A stretch of DNA of 64,000 nucleotides, from the NCBI GenBank assembly GCA_046153875.1, contig JBJXFE010000053.1, positions 1-64,000 on the forward strand, in the 5' to 3' direction. Position numbers and translations under genes: made by a program. Shown piece by piece: positions 10,173 to 20,557 of this stretch (position 1 is the first letter of the stretch; each line of letters starts with the position of its first letter). A model generated the notes under the pieces. It made no database searches. It was not told the origin of the DNA and saw only the letters and a program-made list of their open reading frames with translations. This DNA is from JBJXFE01 sp046153875. GTDB lineage: Bacteria; Planctomycetota; Phycisphaerae; Phycisphaerales; UBA1924.

Positions 10173-10641
10173 CTTCCTTCACTCCCCGGGCGCAGATCGA
10201 CCGTCGGCGTCGCGCTCGAGCGCTGCCGGGGAGGACGTTTCTGCACCCCTCTCGAACCGTGCGTGCGGCGGACCATCCGCCCACCTGTTCAACGTGCCAC
10301 CGGTTTGAGCGCGTGCGAGGGCGCGTCAAGCTTGGCGCGCGCGGCGCGGTGCGGACGTGCTGCGTGGGCAAGGTCGGCCGGTTGTGCGGGCGGACGGGCG
10401 CGCCGATAACACGCGACGAGGCCGGCACGAGACTCCGGACCGGTCGTGCGCGCCGGTCGTCCACGCCGGTTTCACCGGCGCCGAACGGTCTTTTCATCGG
10501 GCGGCGCATCGCTCGCGGGCCGCGGCGGACCTACCATGCCTCGTCCGGCGTGCGCGCGGCGGACAGACCACGAACACGCGGCGGAACACGGCGACCGGGC
10601 CCGACCCGGCTCCCGGAAGCCGAACCACACGGACGGCGGCG
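10173..10641. other. intergenic region between PEP-CTERM gene and typA
   Basis: About 470 nt between divergent genes. It must hold both promoters, but no sigma-70-like pair stands out by eye in this GC-rich stretch. Open frames across it have atypical arginine-rich products and no ribosome binding sites, so I see no gene here. Confidence 0.5.
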
Positions 10642-12543
<1,902 letters not shown>

Positions 12544-12560
12544 CGGCCGACGTTCCGACC

Positions 12561-12609
12561 CGCGGGCTGCGCCCGCGCCCCCGGCCGGCTCTGGGCGGCG
12601 AAGCCGGCC
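12561..12609 (+). terminator. hairpins after typA
   Basis: Two stems follow the typA stop: CGCGGGC/GCCCGCG (12561-12577) and GGCCGGCT/AGCCGGCC (12583-12609). Neither has a T-run, so they could be weak or factor-dependent terminators, or simply reflect base composition. Confidence 0.3.
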
Positions 12610-12641
12610 GCCCGAACCGGGCGAGTTCGTATGCTGGGCGC

Positions 12642-15275
12642 ATGATCCGACATGTCCTCGCGTGCGTGCTGGTCTTCGCGTCGGGATGCTCCGCCCAACC
12701 ATCGGCGCCGGCCGCGCCGCCCGGGCCCGAAGCCGCCGCTCCACGACTCACCCTCGAACAGATCATGGCCGATCCGGACTGGATCGGGAACGCCCCCGAA
12801 CGCCCGTACTGGGCCGACGACTCGCGGTCGGTGTACTACTCGCGCAAGAAGCCCGGGAGCGATGAACGCGAGCTGATCCAGATCGACCGGAGCGGCACGG
12901 TGCTGCGGGTGGTTCAGGACGCGGACAGACCGGCGATCGACGTGCCGGGCGGAGATGTCAGCGCGGACCTGAACTGGAAGGTCTACTCCCGCGCGGGAGA
13001 CTTGTATCTCAAGGACTTGCTGAGCGGGCAGGTCCGGCAGCTCACGCGCACGGCCGAGGACGAATCCGGCCCGCGGTTTATGCGCGCCGGCGACAGGATC
13101 GTGTTTCAACGGGGCGGGGCGACGCTGATCCGCGACATCGCGACGGGATTCGAGGAGCAGCCCGCGGACCTCCGCGCGGCCGACGACCCCGACAAGAAGA
13201 AGGAGGAGGACGGCGACCTGCTCAAGCAGCAGCAGGACAGGCTGTTCGATTTTCTCCGCGAGCGCAAACGAAAGCAGGACGAGGGGAAGGAGCGCGATCG
13301 GCGCGAGCGTGACGCCGACACGCTGCGGGCCGCGAAGCCGTGGTATCTGGGCGCGGACGTGGACATCCGCGAGTCGAACCTGTCGCCCGACGAGCGGTGG
13401 ATGCTTGTGCGCCTGGCGAAGAAGGGCGACGCCGACGGCAAGCGCGACACCATGCCGCAGTACGTGAGCGAAACGGGCTACGTCGATTCGCGCGCGGTGC
13501 GGAGCAAGGTCGGCACGGGCAAACCGGTGGGGGAGTCGCTGGTCCTGCTCGACCTGGAGAAACGGGTCCGGCACGACCTGGACCTGTCCGTGCTGCCGGG
13601 GATCGCGGATGACCCGCTGAAGGAGCTGCGAGAGGCCGCGGAGAAGAGGCGGAAGGAAGAGAAGGAGAAGAGGGAGAAGAAGGAGGGCGAGAAGGGAGAG
13701 AAGAAGGACAAGGACGAGATGGGAGGCGACGCGGGAGCGAAAGAGGGCGAAGGGCGGGAGGTACCCGAGGCTTCGTCGAAGACTCCTCAGCCTCGGCGTC
13801 CGGGGGAAGACGAAGCCGACGCGAAGGAAGGTGCGCACAAAGACACCGACAAGAAAGACGAGAAGCCCAAACCGCGACCCGTGAGCGTGCGCGACATCGA
13901 GTGGTCCGACGACGGCTCGCGTGTCGTGGTGCAGGTCTTCTCGCTGGACAGCAAGGACCGATGGGTCGCGGGCGTCGACTTCGAAGGCGGCACGCTTGTT
14001 CCACTGGAACGCGATACGGAAGAAGCGTGGATCAACGGCCGCTTCACGCAGCTCGGTTGGGTGAGGGACACCGCGACGATCTGGTTCCTCTCGGAGCGCA
14101 CCGGGTGGTCGCACCTGTACCTGCGCGACCTGGCGGGGGGCGGCGACGCCCGGGGGGTCACGAGCGGCGAGTACGAGGTCTCCGACGCTCGCCCCTCGCG
14201 CGACGGCCGCTGGCTGTACTACACGGCCAACGCGGAGCATCCCGGCGTCTTCGAGACCTGGCGGGCGGATGCGCGGACCGGCGCGACCGAGCCGTTGACG
14301 AAGCTGGGCGGGGGATCGTCTTATGTGCTTTCGCCCGACGGCTCGACGCTGCTTCTGACGCACTCCACGCCGACGCGCCCGCCGGAGCTCTTCATCCAGC
14401 CGGCTCAGCCCGGCGCGACCGCGACCAAGGTCACAACCGCCGTCAGCGCAGCCTTCACCGCGATCCCCTGGCAGGTCCCCCGGTTCGTCGAGGTCGCGGG
14501 TCGCGGCGGCATCATCCACACCCGGCTCTATCTGCCCGAGAGCGCGCCTCCACAGGCGTTGCGCCCCGCGGTGCTCTTTGTCCACGGCGCGGGGTATCTT
14601 CAGAACGCGCACAAGGGCTGGTCCACGTACTTCCGCGAGTTCATGTTCCACAACCTGCTCGTGCAGCGCGGGTACGTCGTGCTGGACATGGATTACCGCG
14701 CGTCGGCCGGGTATGGGCGCGACTGGCGCACCGCGATCTACCGCTGTATGGGCACGCCCGAGCTTGAAGACCTTGAGGACGGTGTGAAGTGGCTCGTCGA
14801 GCACCACAACGTCGATCCCGCCCGCGTCGGGGTCTACGGCGGGTCGTACGGCGGGTTCCTCACGCTGATGGCGCTGTTCACGAAGCCCGACCTCTTCGCG
14901 TGCGGCGCGGCCCTGCGCCCCGTCACCGACTGGGCCCACTACAACCACGGGTACACGGCCAACATCCTCAACACGCCGGAGGTCGATCCCGAGGCCTACG
15001 AGCGGTCGAGCCCGATCGAGTTCGCGGCGGGGCTCAAGCGCCCTCTGCTGATCTGCCACGGGATGCAGGACGACAACGTGTTCTTCCAGGACACGGTGCG
15101 GCTCGCGCAGCGGCTGATCGAGCTGGAGAAGCCGGACTGGGAGGTGGCCGCGTATCCCATCGAGCCGCACGCCTTCCAGACGCCGAAGGGGTGGCTGGAT
15201 GAGTACCGGCGGATTCTGAAGCTGTTTGAGACGTACCTGAAAGACAGCAACCAGCAACGAGCAACTGGCAACTAG
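12642..15275 (+). CDS. prolyl oligopeptidase (S9) family lipoprotein peptidase
   Basis: 877 residues. The N-terminus has a lipobox (VFASGC, Cys16). The first 600 residues form a WD40/DPP-IV-like propeller, and the alpha/beta-hydrolase domain follows. The triad reads Ser735 (GGSYGG), Asp810/811 (HGMQDDN) and His843 (PIEPHAF). Two highly charged Lys/Glu/Arg stretches, near 186-225 and 327-415, interrupt the propeller; the second is a long low-complexity insert. The enzyme should release N-terminal dipeptides from extracytoplasmic peptides. The last residues (SNQQRATGN) are encoded by a 7-bp tandem repeat. Confidence 0.88.
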   Translation: MIRHVLACVLVFASGCSAQPSAPAAPPGPEAAAPRLTLEQIMADPDWIGNAPERPYWADDSRSVYYSRKKPGSDERELIQIDRSGTVLRVVQDADRPAIDVPGGDVSADLNWKVYSRAGDLYLKDLLSGQVRQLTRTAEDESGPRFMRAGDRIVFQRGGATLIRDIATGFEEQPADLRAADDPDKKKEEDGDLLKQQQDRLFDFLRERKRKQDEGKERDRRERDADTLRAAKPWYLGADVDIRESNLSPDERWMLVRLAKKGDADGKRDTMPQYVSETGYVDSRAVRSKVGTGKPVGESLVLLDLEKRVRHDLDLSVLPGIADDPLKELREAAEKRRKEEKEKREKKEGEKGEKKDKDEMGGDAGAKEGEGREVPEASSKTPQPRRPGEDEADAKEGAHKDTDKKDEKPKPRPVSVRDIEWSDDGSRVVVQVFSLDSKDRWVAGVDFEGGTLVPLERDTEEAWINGRFTQLGWVRDTATIWFLSERTGWSHLYLRDLAGGGDARGVTSGEYEVSDARPSRDGRWLYYTANAEHPGVFETWRADARTGATEPLTKLGGGSSYVLSPDGSTLLLTHSTPTRPPELFIQPAQPGATATKVTTAVSAAFTAIPWQVPRFVEVAGRGGIIHTRLYLPESAPPQALRPAVLFVHGAGYLQNAHKGWSTYFREFMFHNLLVQRGYVVLDMDYRASAGYGRDWRTAIYRCMGTPELEDLEDGVKWLVEHHNVDPARVGVYGGSYGGFLTLMALFTKPDLFACGAALRPVTDWAHYNHGYTANILNTPEVDPEAYERSSPIEFAAGLKRPLLICHGMQDDNVFFQDTVRLAQRLIELEKPDWEVAAYPIEPHAFQTPKGWLDEYRRILKLFETYLKDSNQQRATGN
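15247..15274 (+). repeat. 7-bp tandem repeat at the end of the S9 peptidase gene
   Basis: Four near-identical units (AGCAACC, AGCAACG, AGCAACT, GGCAACT) form the last codons of the gene and its stop. The original end of the protein may have been a few residues shorter. Confidence 0.7.
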
Positions 15276-15334
15276 CCGGGCGGCGGCGGCAAGGCCGCCT
15301 ACACTTCGCCCCCATTGCCCGACGGGACCAAAGC

Positions 15335-15355
15335 CGGGGTTTTCAAGAAACCCCG
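15335..15355 (+). other. hairpin in the rplU leader
   Basis: CGGGGTTT pairs with AAACCCCG across TCAAG, ending 36 nt before the rplU start. It could be a terminator remnant for the upstream gene (no T-run) or a leader structure for L21 control. The pairing is seen; no function can be assigned. Confidence 0.3.
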
Positions 15356-15391
15356 CCCCGGATCGCGGCGTGGAATGTTCGAGGCTCATCC

Positions 15392-15733
15392 ATGTACGCG
15401 ATCATCGAAGAGTCGGGCGGGCAGCGCAAGGTCATCCAGGGGGAGACGATCCTCGTGGACCTGATCGAGGGCGGCGAAGCCAAGCCCGGGCAGGCGGTCA
15501 CGTTCGACAAGGTGCTCGTGGTCGGCGCGCCCGGCGGCACCAAGGCCGACGGTAAGACAAAGCTCGGCACGCCCTACGTCAAGGGCGCCAGCGTCTCCGG
15601 CGAGGTCGTCGAGCCGGTGGTGATGGGCGAGAAGGTCTACATCATCAAGTACCGCGAGAAGAAAGACTCCAAGCGCAAGACCGGGCACCGCCAGCGCTAC
15701 ACCAGCGTGCGGGTGACCGCGATCGCGGGCTGA
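15392..15733 (+). CDS. rplU: 50S ribosomal protein bL21
   Basis: 113 residues against about 103 usually. It begins MYAIIEESGGQRKV and ends with the family signature KYREKKDSKRKTGHRQRYTS. The small excess is a glycine/lysine loop near residues 50-60. bL21 binds 23S rRNA near the uL20 site on the large subunit. In most bacteria rpmA (bL27) follows directly; here the next gene is a convergent asparaginase, so the pair is split. Confidence 0.95.
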   Translation: MYAIIEESGGQRKVIQGETILVDLIEGGEAKPGQAVTFDKVLVVGAPGGTKADGKTKLGTPYVKGASVSGEVVEPVVMGEKVYIIKYREKKDSKRKTGHRQRYTSVRVTAIAG

Positions 15734-15750
15734 GCGCCCGTCTCGGCGCG

Positions 15751-16305
15751 TCAGGCCACCGGCCCGACAAACGTCCCGCGCTCCCGGTCCTTCTTCACGC
15801 CCGGGAACTTCAGCACGCGTCCGTGCGCCGCGGCGTAGACGCCCGGCGGCAGCACGCCGGCCGCGAAGATCGACTCGGTCAGGTTCTGCAGCGCGTCCGA
15901 CCGGGTCATCTCGAACGGGCGCATCGCGCCGGTGAGCACGACCGGCACGCGCAGCGCGTGCGGCCCCACGCACGCGGCGCACAGCCGCTCACCCGTTTTC
16001 TCCAGCGTGTCCGTGCCGTGCAGGATCACCACGCCGGTCGTCTCCGTGGGGTGGGCGGCGCTCCCGCCGGCGACGCGCACGGCCTCGACGATCCGCTCGC
16101 GGTCGTCGTCGGTCATGTGCAGGCTGTCCTTGCTCATCAGCTCGATCACCCGGACGGTCGTGTCCTCCAGACGCAGCCGGCGGAGCATCCGGCGCACGAC
16201 CGATCCGCCGGGCCCCGCGCCGGTGCGATTGATGAGCTGCCCGGTGGCCTCGTCGAATGTCTTCTCGATCGTGCCGCCGGTGGTGATCAGCGTGACGTAC
16301 CGCAT
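15751..16305 (-). CDS. short single-domain asparaginase-like protein
   Basis: 184 residues, about half the length of type I/II asparaginases. Both catalytic threonine motifs are present: TTGGTIE (Thr12) and HGTDT (Thr98-Asp99). VVLTGAMRP is also conserved. The C-terminal domain that usually completes the tetramer interface is missing. Short forms of this kind exist as stand-alone proteins in several phyla, so truncation by mutation is not required. It probably hydrolyses L-asparagine or a related amide. Start chosen at the ATG opening MRYVTLITTGG; a longer frame adds an arginine-rich lead. Confidence 0.8.
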   Translation of the reverse strand: MRYVTLITTGGTIEKTFDEATGQLINRTGAGPGGSVVRRMLRRLRLEDTTVRVIELMSKDSLHMTDDDRERIVEAVRVAGGSAAHPTETTGVVILHGTDTLEKTGERLCAACVGPHALRVPVVLTGAMRPFEMTRSDALQNLTESIFAAGVLPPGVYAAAHGRVLKFPGVKKDRERGTFVGPVA

Positions 16306-16355
16306 CCGGCAAGGGTAGGGACGGCGGGCGCACGGTCGCTCCACGTGCTCCTACC

Positions 16356-17609
16356 GTGGTGTCCGTGACCATCCGCCGCCAGCCTTCGGACTTCGTCGTG
16401 ACGGAACTCCTCGTCGAGTCGGGCTCGGTCCGCTCCGTGCCATCGGCCGAGGCGCCGTTCGCGGTCTACGCGCTGACGAAAACCTCGCTCAGCACGCCGG
16501 AAGCGGTGAACCGGCTGGCCGGGGCGCTGGGGGTGCGGCACGGGGCGGTGTCGGCGGCCGGGCTCAAGGACAAACACGCGACCACGGTGCAGCACGTAGC
16601 GGTCCGCGTGCGGGATTCGGCGCAGGCCGGGGCGATGCCGCGTGAGGTCGGTGACGCCGCGGCACCTACCTCAGGCTCCTGGTCCGCGATGCTCGTCGGC
16701 TGGTCGGCCGAGGAGATGACTTCCCAGTGGATCGACCGCAACCGCTTCACGATCGTGGTCCGCGACCTTTCGCGCAAGGCCGTCGCCGAGATGGACCGGC
16801 GGGCGGGCGTTCTCGCCCTCGGAACCACTCCGTCCGCGATCCTCTTCGTGAACTACTTCGGCGACCAGCGCTTCGGCTCGGCCCGGCACGGCGGGGGCTT
16901 TCTCGCGGCCCGGCTCATCCGCGGGGACTTCGAGGGCGCGCTGCGCCTGGCCATCGGCACGCCGGCCCGCAAGGACACCGGCAAGAAGCGCACCCTCACG
17001 CGCGCCGCGGCCGCGCACTGGGGCCGATGGCGCGAGATGCTCGCCCACGTGCCCCGGATGCCCGAGCGCCGCGCGCTGGAGGTGCTCGCGGCCGCAGACG
17101 GAAGCAAGCCCGACTTCCGCGCCGCCTTCGCCGCACTCCCGTACTTCGATCAGCAGATCGCCGTCGAGGCCTACCAGTCGCACCTGTGGAACGCGATTGC
17201 CCGCCGGCTTGCGGCATCGATCGCGCCCCCGGCTCACACGCTGACGACCGAAGACCCGTTCGGCACGATGGTCTTCCCCGCGGCCGCACTCGCCGAGGAG
17301 CACTGGATGGAGTTGAAGCCGCCGATCCTCTGCCGACGCTCGACGCTCGAAGGGCCGTGGGCGGGCGCGGCGACCGCGGTGCTCGCGGAGGAGGGGATCA
17401 CGCTCGACGACCTTCGCGTGCCCGGGATGCGGCGTCCGTCGTTCGACCACGCCGTGCGACCGCTCTTCGCGCGGGCCGAGGGTTTCACGATGTCGCGTCC
17501 CGAGCGCGACGACCTGGGCGCGAGCGCCAAGCGCCTCAAGCGGACGCTGGAGTTTGACCTGCCGCGGGGGGCGTATGCGACGGTCGTTCTGCGGGCTCTG
17601 GGCCAGTAG
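16356..17609 (+). CDS. truD: tRNA pseudouridine(13) synthase TruD
   Basis: 417 residues. GLKDKHATT carries the catalytic Asp72, and NYFGDQRFG is the second family signature. The C-terminal FDLPRGAYATVVLR matches the end of the catalytic domain around the TRUD insertion. The enzyme isomerises U13 in tRNA-Glu and some other tRNAs. It begins at a GTG (16356), with a further in-frame GTG at 16365. No operon partners; it diverges from the asparaginase gene with a 50-base gap. Confidence 0.93.
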   Translation: MVSVTIRRQPSDFVVTELLVESGSVRSVPSAEAPFAVYALTKTSLSTPEAVNRLAGALGVRHGAVSAAGLKDKHATTVQHVAVRVRDSAQAGAMPREVGDAAAPTSGSWSAMLVGWSAEEMTSQWIDRNRFTIVVRDLSRKAVAEMDRRAGVLALGTTPSAILFVNYFGDQRFGSARHGGGFLAARLIRGDFEGALRLAIGTPARKDTGKKRTLTRAAAAHWGRWREMLAHVPRMPERRALEVLAAADGSKPDFRAAFAALPYFDQQIAVEAYQSHLWNAIARRLAASIAPPAHTLTTEDPFGTMVFPAAALAEEHWMELKPPILCRRSTLEGPWAGAATAVLAEEGITLDDLRVPGMRRPSFDHAVRPLFARAEGFTMSRPERDDLGASAKRLKRTLEFDLPRGAYATVVLRALGQ

Positions 17610-17910
17610 TCCACAACGGCGGCCGGCGGTGGAGAGCCGGTGGAGAAAGTTGGACCCCACGAAACTCCGGTGCCGCGGGTTTCCGCCGGTGGCATGCGTG
17701 CTTCGTCGCTTCGTGACGATCGAGTGGTCTCGGCAGAGAGGGTGCCTCGGAATGGGAATCTTCAAGTCCCCGCGATCGCGGTGGTTACGAATGCACGCAC
17801 GCCGATGTGTCGTACTGCGATGACCGGCCGGTTACGGGGACCGCTGCGCTGCGTCGCGCGGTGCTTGAAAAAAAACTGAGCAATCAGCCTTCGGTTAGGG
17901 AGTTTACGAG
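17610..17910. other. intergenic region upstream of mraZ promoter
   Basis: About 300 nt after truD. It is less GC-rich toward its right end, with an A8-9 run near 17868-17876. No gene is seen. CTTCGTCG/CTTCGTGA near 17700-17716 is a chance-sized repeat. The mraZ promoter begins right after this stretch. Confidence 0.45.
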
Positions 17911-17939
17911 TTGCGTTGTGGGGGATTGTGGGGCATAAT
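17911..17939 (+). promoter_or_regulatory. mraZ promoter
   Basis: The -35 TTGCGT (17911-17916) and -10 CATAAT (17934-17939) are separated by exactly 17 bp. Transcription would begin near 17946, giving a leader of about 18 nt with GGTGGAG at 17953-17959 before the ATG. The spacer is filled by the MraZ-box repeats. Confidence 0.6.
17916..17935 (+). promoter_or_regulatory. tandem MraZ-box operator
   Basis: Two consecutive 10-bp repeats, TTGTGGGGGA and TTGTGGGGCA, each hold a TGGGG core spaced 10 bp apart. MraZ is known to bind direct TGGGN-type repeats with 5-nt spacers at its own promoter. Here the repeats lie between the -35 and -10 elements, so bound MraZ would block polymerase. The repeat is seen; autorepression is inferred from the known family behaviour. 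Confidence 0.65.
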
Positions 17940-17963
17940 CCCATCCCATGCTGGTGGAGCCCC

Positions 17964-18440
17964 ATGCTGCTGTTCACCGGTCATTCCGAGCACTCGATCG
18001 ACGCCAAGGGCCGACTGGCCGTCCCGGCGAAGTATCGCGGTCGGCTCGACGAGCAGCGGGACGGGAAGGGCTGGTACAGCGTGCCGTACCCGGGCGGGGT
18101 GATCCGGCTGTACACGCAGGCGCGGTTCGAGGCGCTGTCGGACATCACGCCGCAGAAGCTGACGCCGGACCAGGACGAAGCGGAGCTGGAGGCGGAGTTG
18201 TTCGGTTCGGCCGAGCTGCTGGAGATGGACGTGGAGGGCCGCGTCGTTCTGCCGAAGATGCACCTCGATTCGGCCGGTCTGACGAGCCGCGAGGTCGTGA
18301 TCGTGGGGGCGAGGAACAGGCTGGAGATCCGCGACCGGGCGGCGTGGCTCGCGGGCCGCGGCGAGCGGTTCGCGCGGCTGCCGGAGCTGGTGGCACGGAT
18401 CGAAGCGAAGAGGAACGCCGGACGGGGCACGACCGCATGA
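17964..18440 (+). CDS. mraZ: transcriptional regulator MraZ
   Basis: 158 residues with the two AbrB-like repeats of the family. The first is FTGHSEHSIDAKGRLAVPAKYR, with the DxxxR motif at Asp11-Arg15. The second has DVEGRVVLP. MraZ forms a ring-shaped oligomer that binds TGGGN repeats and represses the division and cell wall (dcw) cluster. Here rsmH does not follow; it lies at 56.8-57.7 kb on the other strand, and no ftsL, ftsI or mur genes are in the window. ATG 17964 is chosen over the earlier ATG 17948, which is in another frame. Confidence 0.93.
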   Translation: MLLFTGHSEHSIDAKGRLAVPAKYRGRLDEQRDGKGWYSVPYPGGVIRLYTQARFEALSDITPQKLTPDQDEAELEAELFGSAELLEMDVEGRVVLPKMHLDSAGLTSREVVIVGARNRLEIRDRAAWLAGRGERFARLPELVARIEAKRNAGRGTTA

Positions 18441-18957
18441 CGCGACAGGACGGGCGCACGGATGCGCGCCCCGCGCCGTTCGGTGGATGAGCAAGGGAGA
18501 GAGAGCGACTCGGGCGTGACCGGACGCGGCCCGCCCGAGGGTTGACGGACAACGAGCAAGCCGCGAGCGGCGGGGGCGGGGCGCGGCAGCGCTCCGCACA
18601 CGAAAGGACTCGCCGCTCCTGTCGGGCCAACACCGGCATCGATCGCAAGGACGCGGATCGTGCCGGGCTCGACTCTCCGCGCGTGCGGATGGTCGTGCGG
18701 CCCGCATCGGGAGCGTCCCCGCGCCCGCTCGACCCGCGTCCGGCCGGCCCCGCGCCGACCGGACGCCTTCCACCCCGCGACGGGACCGCCACCACCACCC
18801 TCCTCCGAATGGTTCCGCCGCCGACGCGACCCGCCCTGATCGGCGGGTCGCGTTGTTTCGGCGCGTGGGGTGCGCCGCGCCCCGCCTCGTCTCTCCGTCT
18901 CGTGTCACGTGCTGCGGCGTTCAGCACACCCGAGAACGGGTCGATGACTGCGGCACG
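18441..18957. other. intergenic region between mraZ and flagellin gene
   Basis: 517 nt. A TTG-started frame crosses it (from 18542) but has no family likeness and no ribosome binding site. A TTGACG at 18542 has no matching -10. The only supported element is the terminator at 18824-18858. Confidence 0.45.
18824..18858 (+). terminator. rho-independent terminator upstream of flagellin gene
   Basis: A perfect 12-bp stem (18824-18835 with 18842-18853) closes the loop CTGATC and is followed by TGTTT. It would end transcripts from mraZ before the flagellin gene, which must then have its own promoter in the next 100 nt. Confidence 0.8.
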
Positions 18958-19908
18958 GTGATCTCGACCATCGTCAATGCGCTGACGCTTATGTCGCGGA
19001 CCTCGATGGCCGAGGCGCAGCGCGTGATCCGCCAGGCCGCGGAGCGGCTCGCGACGGGGCACCGGATCAACCGCGCGTCGGACGACCCGTCCGGGCTGAT
19101 CGCGGCCGACCGCCTCGGGGCGCGACGGGTGGAACTCACGGAGATGATCGCGCAGGCCGAGCGGGCCGGGTTCGTGCTGTCGGCCGTCGAGGGCGGCCTG
19201 GCCGAGATGGACACGCTGCTCCAGGACCTGAACGGGCTGGTGGTCCAGGCGGCCAGTACGGGCGGGCTCGGCGGGGCGGAGCGCGAAGCGCTTCAGGTCG
19301 AGGCGAACGGGATCATCCAGGCGCTCGGGCACCTCATCGGCACGTACACGTTCGACGGGAAGCTCGTGCTGGCCGAGGGCGCGACGGTGACGTTCAACGG
19401 CGGGGCGTTCGGCTTCGGCGGGTTTGACCTGAAGACGATGGGCGTGGTGCATCAGTCGGCGCCGGCACCGGAAGCGCCGGCGAGCCCGCAGCCGCCGGTG
19501 ACCTCCGAGCCTGATCCCCCCGCGGGAGGCACGCCCGCGCCCGGCACGCCACCCGACCCCCCCGACCCGACGCGCCTGAGCCTGCTCGACATCATGACCG
19601 GCGGGGCGCTGAACCTGGTGGACGGAGATCTGGAGCTGACGCAGCGGTCGATCGCGGGGGCGCTCAAGAGCGTCCACCACATGCGCGGCACGATCGGCGC
19701 GCACCTGAAGTACGTGCTCGGCTCGGGGATGACGGCCCTGATGATCGAGCTGGAGAACACCGCGGCGGCCGAGTCGGTCATCCGCGACGCGGACTACGCG
19801 CACGAGGTGGCGAGCCTGATCCGCGGGCAGATCATGGAGATGGCGTCGATCAAGACGTTCCAGCTTGCCAAGGACCAGGCGTTCAACGCGCTGGCGCTGC
19901 TGGGGTAG
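18958..19908 (+). CDS. compact flagellin-like protein with proline-rich centre
   Basis: 316 residues from the GTG at 18958. The N-terminal part is a flagellin D0/D1 domain (AERLATGHRINRASDDPSGL, LSAVEGGLAEMDTLL). The C-terminal part is the matching flagellin domain (AAAESVIRDADYAHEVASL, QAFNALALLG). Between them, near 165-215, the exposed domain is replaced by a Pro/Gly/Ala linker. Flagellins polymerise into the filament after export by the flagellar type III system. No other flagellar gene is nearby. It might be a minor flagellin or a repurposed filament protein. Confidence 0.85.
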   Translation: MISTIVNALTLMSRTSMAEAQRVIRQAAERLATGHRINRASDDPSGLIAADRLGARRVELTEMIAQAERAGFVLSAVEGGLAEMDTLLQDLNGLVVQAASTGGLGGAEREALQVEANGIIQALGHLIGTYTFDGKLVLAEGATVTFNGGAFGFGGFDLKTMGVVHQSAPAPEAPASPQPPVTSEPDPPAGGTPAPGTPPDPPDPTRLSLLDIMTGGALNLVDGDLELTQRSIAGALKSVHHMRGTIGAHLKYVLGSGMTALMIELENTAAAESVIRDADYAHEVASLIRGQIMEMASIKTFQLAKDQAFNALALLG

Positions 19909-19968
19909 CGGGAGGGGTGTCGGGAGTTGTTCCGCCGTCGCGTCGGCAACCGGCGCTACCCTCCGCCC

Positions 19969-20532
19969 ATGGTTCACGCCTGGCATGATGTGACGCCGGG
20001 GCTCGAGGGGGACGATCTCCCGTCGTGCTTCCGGGCGGTGATCGAGATCCCGCGGGGGTCCAACCTCAAGTACGAGCTCGATAAGTCCACCGGGCTGCTC
20101 AAGCTCGATCGCGTGCTTTCCTCGGCGGTGTTCTACCCGGCGAACTACGGGTTCATCCCGCAGACGCTGGCGGAGGACGACGACCCGCTGGACGTGCTGG
20201 TGTACTGCACCGAGGACATCCCGCCGCTGTGCCTGTGCGAGGCTCGGGCGGTCGGGCTGATGACGATGATCGACCACGGCGACCCGGACCACAAGATCAT
20301 CGCGGTGCTGCGGCAGGACCCGATCTACTCGGAGTTCCAGAAGGCGAGCGACTTCCCGCGGCACATCTTCAAGATGCTGCGTCAGTTCTTCGAGGACTAC
20401 AAAATGCTCGAGGCGAAGGAGGTCGCGGTGGACGAGATCATGCCGGCCGAGGCCGCCCACGCGATCATCGAGGACTCGCTCCAGCGGTACGAGCGCGAGC
20501 GGCGGAAGGGGAAGATGAAGGGGCTGAGGTAG
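19969..20532 (+). CDS. ppa: inorganic pyrophosphatase
   Basis: 187 residues, the normal family I length. Conserved: EIPRGSNLKYELDKSTGLLKLDR, YPANYGFIPQT and DDDPLDVLV, the aspartates of which bind the catalytic metals. It hydrolyses pyrophosphate to phosphate in the cytoplasm and pulls biosynthetic reactions forward. Start at ATG 19969, since the upstream frame lacks family likeness. A lysine/arginine-rich tail closes the protein. Confidence 0.95.
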   Translation: MVHAWHDVTPGLEGDDLPSCFRAVIEIPRGSNLKYELDKSTGLLKLDRVLSSAVFYPANYGFIPQTLAEDDDPLDVLVYCTEDIPPLCLCEARAVGLMTMIDHGDPDHKIIAVLRQDPIYSEFQKASDFPRHIFKMLRQFFEDYKMLEAKEVAVDEIMPAEAAHAIIEDSLQRYERERRKGKMKGLR

Positions 20533-20557
20533 TGAGCACCTGGGGGGATGAATCGTC

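Noticed and set aside
10357..10641. N-terminal extension of typA
   Set aside because: The added residues are Arg-rich and the conserved protein starts at 10642.
18542..18961. Open frame between mraZ and the flagellin gene
   Set aside because: TTG start, no ribosome binding site, no family likeness, and it runs through a strong terminator hairpin.
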